From: Mycolicibacter engbaekii
GTDB lineage: Bacteria > Actinomycetota > Actinomycetes > Mycobacteriales > Mycobacteriaceae
Length of the DNA stretch: 64,000 nt
Direction of reading: 5' to 3'
NCBI RefSeq assembly: GCF_002101585.1
Contig: NZ_LQOT01000004.1
Coordinates: forward strand, 37,760-101,759
Shown piece after piece: positions 59,977 through 64,000 of this stretch (position 1 is the stretch's first letter; every line of letters begins with the position of its first letter). The notes beneath the pieces were generated by a model. The model had not been told where the DNA came from. It was given only the letters and a program-made list of their open reading frames with translations, and did no database searches. Made by a program: the position numbers and the translations under genes.

Positions 59977-60111
59977 GACCCTGCCTCCCCGCAATCGGCC
60001 CGGGGCCATGGTCTCAGCTGCGCGGCCGCGCCGCGAGTCACCGCTGCGCCAGGCAACTGTTGCGTATCAATGTGGACCGCGAAGTGGGTACTCACGGGTC
60101 TATGGGCCACC

Positions 60112-60876
60112 ATGGACTGCATGCATTCGCCGCGCGACGTCGCAACGACATCAGACGTCCCTGGCGTCCAAGCCTCCGCTCCACGCCGTTTCCGCAACTT
60201 CAGCGTCCGCTATCGGCACTCGGCACTGTCGGCTGGCCAACGCCAGACCTGGGAGCGGCTCTGGCCGGAGCTGGGCGCCGACGTCGTGCCCCCGCAGGGG
60301 TCCGAGCGTCCTCAACCGCTGGATCCCCGCCGCTGGTTCGGCCGCGACGCCCCGGTCGTGCTCGAGATCGGCTGCGGAGCCGGCACCTCGACCGTCGCGA
60401 TGGCACAGGCCGAGCCTGACTTGGACGTGCTGGCCGTGGAGGTCTACGAGCGCGGGCTGGCACAGCTGCTGTGCGCGATCGAACGCGAGCAGCTGGGCAA
60501 CATCCGCCTGTTGCGCGGCGATGGTCTCGACGTGCTGGAGTACCTGATCGCCCCGGCATCGCTGACCGGGGTGCGCGTGTTCTTCCCGGACCCGTGGCCC
60601 AAAGCACGCCACCACAAGCGGCGGCTGCTGCAACCGGCCACCATGGCCCTGATCGCCGATCGGTTGCGGCCCGGCGGGGTGCTGCATGCGGCGACCGATC
60701 ATGCCGACTACGCCCTGCAGATCGCCGAGGCCGGTGACGGAGAACCGGGCCTGCGCCGGGTGTCCGGGGACGCGGTATTGCCGATCTCGATCGATCGCCC
60801 CACCACCAAGTACGAGGCCAAAGGCCGTGCGGCGGGCAGCGCGATCAACGAGTTCGTCTGGGAGCGGATCCCATGA
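60112..60876 (+). CDS. trmB: tRNA (guanine-N7-)-methyltransferase
   Basis: This 254-aa SAM enzyme methylates G46 in the tRNA variable loop. SAM motif I is VLEIGCGAGTSTVAMA, and the diagnostic TrmB block FFPDPWPKARHHKRRL is followed by LHAATDHADYA and TKYEAKG. The open frame is much longer upstream. ATG 60112 and ATG 60121 are both possible and differ by three residues. The gap between the GTPase genes and trmB (59977-60111) shows no other gene. Its end overlaps the NYN gene by 4 bases. Confidence 0.92.
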   Translation: MDCMHSPRDVATTSDVPGVQASAPRRFRNFSVRYRHSALSAGQRQTWERLWPELGADVVPPQGSERPQPLDPRRWFGRDAPVVLEIGCGAGTSTVAMAQAEPDLDVLAVEVYERGLAQLLCAIEREQLGNIRLLRGDGLDVLEYLIAPASLTGVRVFFPDPWPKARHHKRRLLQPATMALIADRLRPGGVLHAATDHADYALQIAEAGDGEPGLRRVSGDAVLPISIDRPTTKYEAKGRAAGSAINEFVWERIP

Positions 60877-61556
60877 CCGCCGCCGAGCTGGCCGCCGAGC
60901 CGACCGGAGCCGAACCGGGCAGCGAGGAGATGCCGGCACAGCGGGTGTTGCTGGTGTGGGACGCCCCGAACCTGGACATGGGCCTGGGGGCCATCCTGGG
61001 CCGCCGCCCGACCGGGGTGGAGCGGCCCCGCTTCGACGCCCTGGGCCGCTGGTTGCTCCAGCGGACCGCCGAGGTGGCGGCGGCACACCCGCAGATCCGC
61101 GTCGAACCTGAGGCCACGGTGTTCACCAACATCGCTCCGGGCAGCGCCGACGTTGTCCGCCCGTGGGTCGAAGCGTTGCGTAATGTGGGTTTCGCAGTCT
61201 TTGCCAAGCCGAAGATCGATGAGGACAGCGATGTCGATTCCGACATGCTCGAACACATCGCGCTCCGCAAGGACCAGGGACTGGTGGCCGTGGCCGTGGC
61301 ATCCGCCGACGGTCAGGCGTTCCGGGAACCGCTGGAAGAACTTAGCGGACTCGGCATAGCCGTCACCGTGCTCGGATTTCGCGAACATGCGAGCTGGGCG
61401 CTAGCCTCGGATACCTTGGAGTTCGTCGACCTCGAGGACATCCCTGGTGTGTTTCGGGAGCGGCTGCCGCGGATCAGCTTGGATTCGCTGCCGGAACAGG
61501 GGGCGTGGCTCCAGCCGTTCCGGCCGCTGAGTTCACTGCTGAACTCACGAGAGTGA
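60873..61556 (+). CDS. NYN/PIN-domain protein (Rv0207c-like)
   Basis: The protein has 227 aa. The NYN fold is suggested by LLVWDAPNLDMGLGAIL (acidic Asp-Asn pair near residue 30), then DEDSDVDSDMLEHIAL and LVAVAVASADGQAF, giving the acidic cluster of PIN-like ribonucleases. The first 22 residues are a variable tail. The ATG overlaps the trmB stop (ATGA), so both are in one operon, and mmpL3 follows 75 bases later. RNA cleavage is inferred from the fold only. Confidence 0.82.
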   Translation: MTAAELAAEPTGAEPGSEEMPAQRVLLVWDAPNLDMGLGAILGRRPTGVERPRFDALGRWLLQRTAEVAAAHPQIRVEPEATVFTNIAPGSADVVRPWVEALRNVGFAVFAKPKIDEDSDVDSDMLEHIALRKDQGLVAVAVASADGQAFREPLEELSGLGIAVTVLGFREHASWALASDTLEFVDLEDIPGVFRERLPRISLDSLPEQGAWLQPFRPLSSLLNSRE

Positions 61557-61631
61557 CAACTGGAGAACCCGAATGTCAGCGAAGCGCGGGTCCAAAAGAT
61601 GTCTCCACAGACTTTAGTAAGGAGCGTATAG

Positions 61632-64000
61632 GTGTTCGCCTGGTGGGGTCGAACTGTATACCGCTACCGGTTCATCGTAATCGGCGTGATGGTGGCGCTC
61701 TGCCTGGGTGGCGGCGTCTATGGGATGAGTCTGGGCGACCACGTCACCCAGAGCGGCTTCTACGACGACGGCAGCCAGTCGGTGCGGGCATCGATCGTCG
61801 GCGACGAGGTCTACGGACGAGACCGCACCAGCCATGTGGTGGCCGTCTTCACCGCTCCCAAGGGCGAGACAGTCGACGATGAGGAATGGTTCGATTCGGT
61901 CAAGGGTGGCCTGAACAAGGTCAAGGAAGAGCACCCCGACGAGATTCTGAGCTGGGTCGGCTACTTCACCAATCCCGAAGCGCTGTCTTCGATGGCCGAC
62001 CCGCAGAAAAAGCATGCTTTCGCGTCGATCCAGCTCAAGGGCGACGACGACGACACGATCCTGAAGAACTACCAGGCGGTCGAACCCGACCTGCAGAAAC
62101 TCGACGGCGGCAAGGTCGAGCTCGGCGGCCTGCAACCGATCGCCAACGCGTTGACCGGCACCATCGCCAGCGACCAGAAACGGATGGAAGTGCTGGCGCT
62201 GCCGCTGGTGGCGGTGGTGTTGTTCTTTGTGTTCGGCGGGGTGATCGCCGCCAGCCTGCCCGTTATCGTCGGTGGCCTCAGCATCGCCGGGGCGACCGGC
62301 ATCCTGCAGCTCACCACGCACTTCGGGCCGGTGCACTTCTTCGCCCAGCCGGTGGTGTCGCTGATCGGCCTGGGCATCGCGATCGACTACGGACTGTTCG
62401 TGGTGAGCCGGTTCCGCGAAGAGATCGCCGAGGGTTATGACACCGAGGCAGCGGTCCGGCGCTCGGTGATGACCGCGGGACGCACGGTGGTGTTCTCGGC
62501 GGTGCTGATCATCGTGTCGTGTGCCAGCCTGCTGGTACTTCCGCAGGGCTTCGTGCATTCGCTGACCTATGCGTTCTTCGCCTCGGTGGGGCTGGCCGCG
62601 CTGCTGTCGATCACCCTGCTGCCGGCCATCCTGGGCGTGCTGGGCACCAACGTCGACGCGCTCGGCGTCCGCACCCTGTACCGCATCCCGTTCCTGCGGG
62701 AATGGGAATTCTCCAACCGCATCATCGCCTGGTTCGCCGAGAAGACCCAGAAGACCAAGACTCGCGAAGAGGTCGAGGCCGGATTCTGGGGCAAGCTGGT
62801 CAACTACGTCATGCAGCGGCCGCTGGCATTCGCGATTCCCATCGTGGTGGCGATGATCCTGCTGATCATCCCGCTGGGGAAGCTGTCGTTCGGCGGGATG
62901 AGCGAGAAGTACCTGCCGCCGGACAACACCGCGCGGGTGGCCCAGGAGCACTTCGACGAGATCTTCCCCGGCTTCCGCACCGAGAAGCTGACGCTGGTGA
63001 TCGAGAGCGACGCCGGCAAGCCGGTCACCGACCAGCAGGTTGCCGACATCCGCAACCGGGCGATGTCGATCGGCGGGTTTGTGGTGCCCGACGACGACCC
63101 CAGCGAAATGTGGAAGGAACGCCCGTACCTTCCCGGCGCATCCAAGGATCCCTCGGTGCGGGTGATCGAGAACGGCCTGATCAACCGCAACGATGCGGCG
63201 CAGAAGATCAAGGCGTTGCGCGCGATGAGCACGCCCAAGGGCCTCACCGTGCTCGTGGGCGGCACCCCGGCACTCGAGCAGGACAGCATCCACGCCATGG
63301 TGGACAAGGGACCGCTGATGCTGGTGATCTTGCTGACCACCACCACCCTGCTGATGTTCCTGGCCTTCGGGTCTTTGGTTCTGCCGTTGAAGGCCGCGGT
63401 CATGAGCGCGCTGACCATCGGCTCGACCATGGGCATCTTGACCTGGATGTTCGTCGACGGCCATGGCGCGGGCCTGCTGAACTTCACGCCCACACCACTG
63501 ATGGTGGTGGTGATCGCCCTGGTTGTGGCGGTCGGCTGGGGCCTGGCCACCGACTACGAGGTCTTCCTGGTCTCCCGAATGGTGGAGGCACGCGAATCGG
63601 GAATGTCGACCACCGAGGCGATCCGGATCGGTACGGCCACCACCGGCCGGCTGATCACCGCCGCCGCGTTGATCCTGGCGGTCGTCGCCGCGTCGTTCGT
63701 GTTCTCCGACTTGGTGATGATGAAGTACCTGGCGTTCGGCCTGATGGCGGCGTTGCTGCTCGACGCCACCGTCATCCGGATGTTCCTGGTGCCCGCGGTG
63801 ATGAAGCTTCTCGGCGACGACTGCTGGTGGGCGCCACGCTGGATGAAACGCCTCCAGAACCGGATCGGGCTCGGCGAGATCCGGCTGCCCGACGAGCGTC
63901 GCCGGGTGGCGCGCCGTCCCGCAACCGCCACCGTCGGGCCGACCCCGGTAGGTGCGGCGGCAGCGCGCCCGACGCATGACCCCACCCACCCGGCGACAGA
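61632..64000 (+). CDS. mmpL3: Trehalose monomycolate transporter MmpL3 (3' end outside the window)
   Basis: The first 789 codons of an RND-family inner-membrane transporter that flips or exports trehalose monomycolate for cell-wall mycolylation. The GTG after AAGGAG (61619-61624) starts MFAWWGRTVYRYRFIVIGVM. The proton-relay Asp-Tyr pairs are D252-Y253 (GIAIDYGLFVV) and D641-Y642 (LATDYEVFLV), one residue off M. tuberculosis numbering. Two porter domains separate the membrane blocks, and the last visible part is the hydrophilic C-terminal tail (RLPDERRRVARRP). It ends a run of trmB, NYN and mmpL3 genes. The gene is essential in studied mycobacteria. Confidence 0.97.
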   Translation, partial: MFAWWGRTVYRYRFIVIGVMVALCLGGGVYGMSLGDHVTQSGFYDDGSQSVRASIVGDEVYGRDRTSHVVAVFTAPKGETVDDEEWFDSVKGGLNKVKEEHPDEILSWVGYFTNPEALSSMADPQKKHAFASIQLKGDDDDTILKNYQAVEPDLQKLDGGKVELGGLQPIANALTGTIASDQKRMEVLALPLVAVVLFFVFGGVIAASLPVIVGGLSIAGATGILQLTTHFGPVHFFAQPVVSLIGLGIAIDYGLFVVSRFREEIAEGYDTEAAVRRSVMTAGRTVVFSAVLIIVSCASLLVLPQGFVHSLTYAFFASVGLAALLSITLLPAILGVLGTNVDALGVRTLYRIPFLREWEFSNRIIAWFAEKTQKTKTREEVEAGFWGKLVNYVMQRPLAFAIPIVVAMILLIIPLGKLSFGGMSEKYLPPDNTARVAQEHFDEIFPGFRTEKLTLVIESDAGKPVTDQQVADIRNRAMSIGGFVVPDDDPSEMWKERPYLPGASKDPSVRVIENGLINRNDAAQKIKALRAMSTPKGLTVLVGGTPALEQDSIHAMVDKGPLMLVILLTTTTLLMFLAFGSLVLPLKAAVMSALTIGSTMGILTWMFVDGHGAGLLNFTPTPLMVVVIALVVAVGWGLATDYEVFLVSRMVEARESGMSTTEAIRIGTATTGRLITAAALILAVVAASFVFSDLVMMKYLAFGLMAALLLDATVIRMFLVPAVMKLLGDDCWWAPRWMKRLQNRIGLGEIRLPDERRRVARRPATATVGPTPVGAAAARPTHDPTHPAT

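Noticed and set aside
60102..60419. Overlapping frame beginning MGHHGLHAF as an alternative trmB start
   Set aside because: It resembles the recalled M. tuberculosis N-terminus but is out of frame with the TrmB domain, and the frame soon becomes Arg/Pro-rich shadow sequence. A frameshift cannot be excluded, but the 60112 start is simpler.
61614..63989. 791-aa minus-strand open frame opposite mmpL3
   Set aside because: Its composition is a His/Gln/Arg-rich shadow of mmpL3 codons, and the mmpL3 frame has motifs and a ribosome site.

Overview
The window is high-GC actinobacterial DNA and is almost certainly from a nontuberculous member of the Mycobacteriaceae. The genes follow, in mirrored order, the Mycobacterium tuberculosis segment from about Rv0252 (nirB) down to Rv0206c (mmpL3), as I remember that map. 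Diagnostic genes include MmpL3, AftD, FabG4-HtdX, FadE5-FadA2, the Rieske-type succinate dehydrogenase Sdh1, a WS/DGAT acyltransferase and a GTP-dependent PEP carboxykinase. There are no rRNA or tRNA genes, insertion sequences, phage genes or CRISPR arrays that I can see. Coding density is very high and GTG starts are frequent. Ortholog names rest on recalled sequences and gene order, not on a database search.

Layout. 1-7.1 kb: the start of nirB, an Hsp20 heat-shock gene with an HspR-type operator, the four-gene Sdh1 operon behind a CRP-like site, then suhB and a flavin reductase on the other strand. 7.3-15.5 kb: a lipid module made of fadE5, a GlxA-type regulator plus a DJ-1/PfpI protein, fadA2 divergent from fabG4-htdX, and a TetR regulator. 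15.6-22.3 kb: lipoprotein glycosidase lpqI, a small membrane protein, the 1437-aa arabinosyltransferase aftD and a proline-rich membrane protein. 22.4-30.1 kb: gabD1, wrbA, a luciferase-like oxidoreductase with its MarR regulator, a phosphotriesterase/lactonase-like enzyme, two TetR regulators and a DUF2236 oxygenase-like protein. 30-37.6 kb: envelope functions (acyltransferase 3, DUF3068 protein, polytopic membrane protein, GT4 glycosyltransferase, methyltransferase) with small PhzF and DCC genes. 37.6-48.6 kb: an aldehyde dehydrogenase, a second FadE5-like enzyme, a serine protease, arylamine N-acetyltransferase, an LPLAT, an acyl-CoA synthetase, a WS/DGAT and LipC. 48.7-55.5 kb: LipW, a two-gene FadE pair, a double-hotdog hydratase, FadE3 and FadD4. 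55.6-64 kb: pckG, two GTPase-like proteins, trmB, a NYN-domain protein and the first 789 codons of mmpL3.

The genes mostly handle fatty acyl-CoA and sterol-type substrates, feed electrons and carbon into central metabolism (Sdh1, PckG, GabD1) and build the mycolyl-arabinogalactan envelope (AftD, MmpL3 and glycosyltransferases).

The most interesting signals are regulatory. A rare palindrome, TTAC-N6-GTAA, occurs before fadE5, between fadA2 and fabG4, and before the tetR gene next to htdX, which suggests an undescribed local lipid regulon. Two perfect KstR-type boxes lie before the aldehyde dehydrogenase and between the divergent nat and LPLAT operons. The nat gene has no ATG, GTG or TTG at its expected 5' end but does have a good Shine-Dalgarno placed before an ATC codon. 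Several genes have a -10 hexamer 6-7 nt before the start codon and are predicted to be leaderless.
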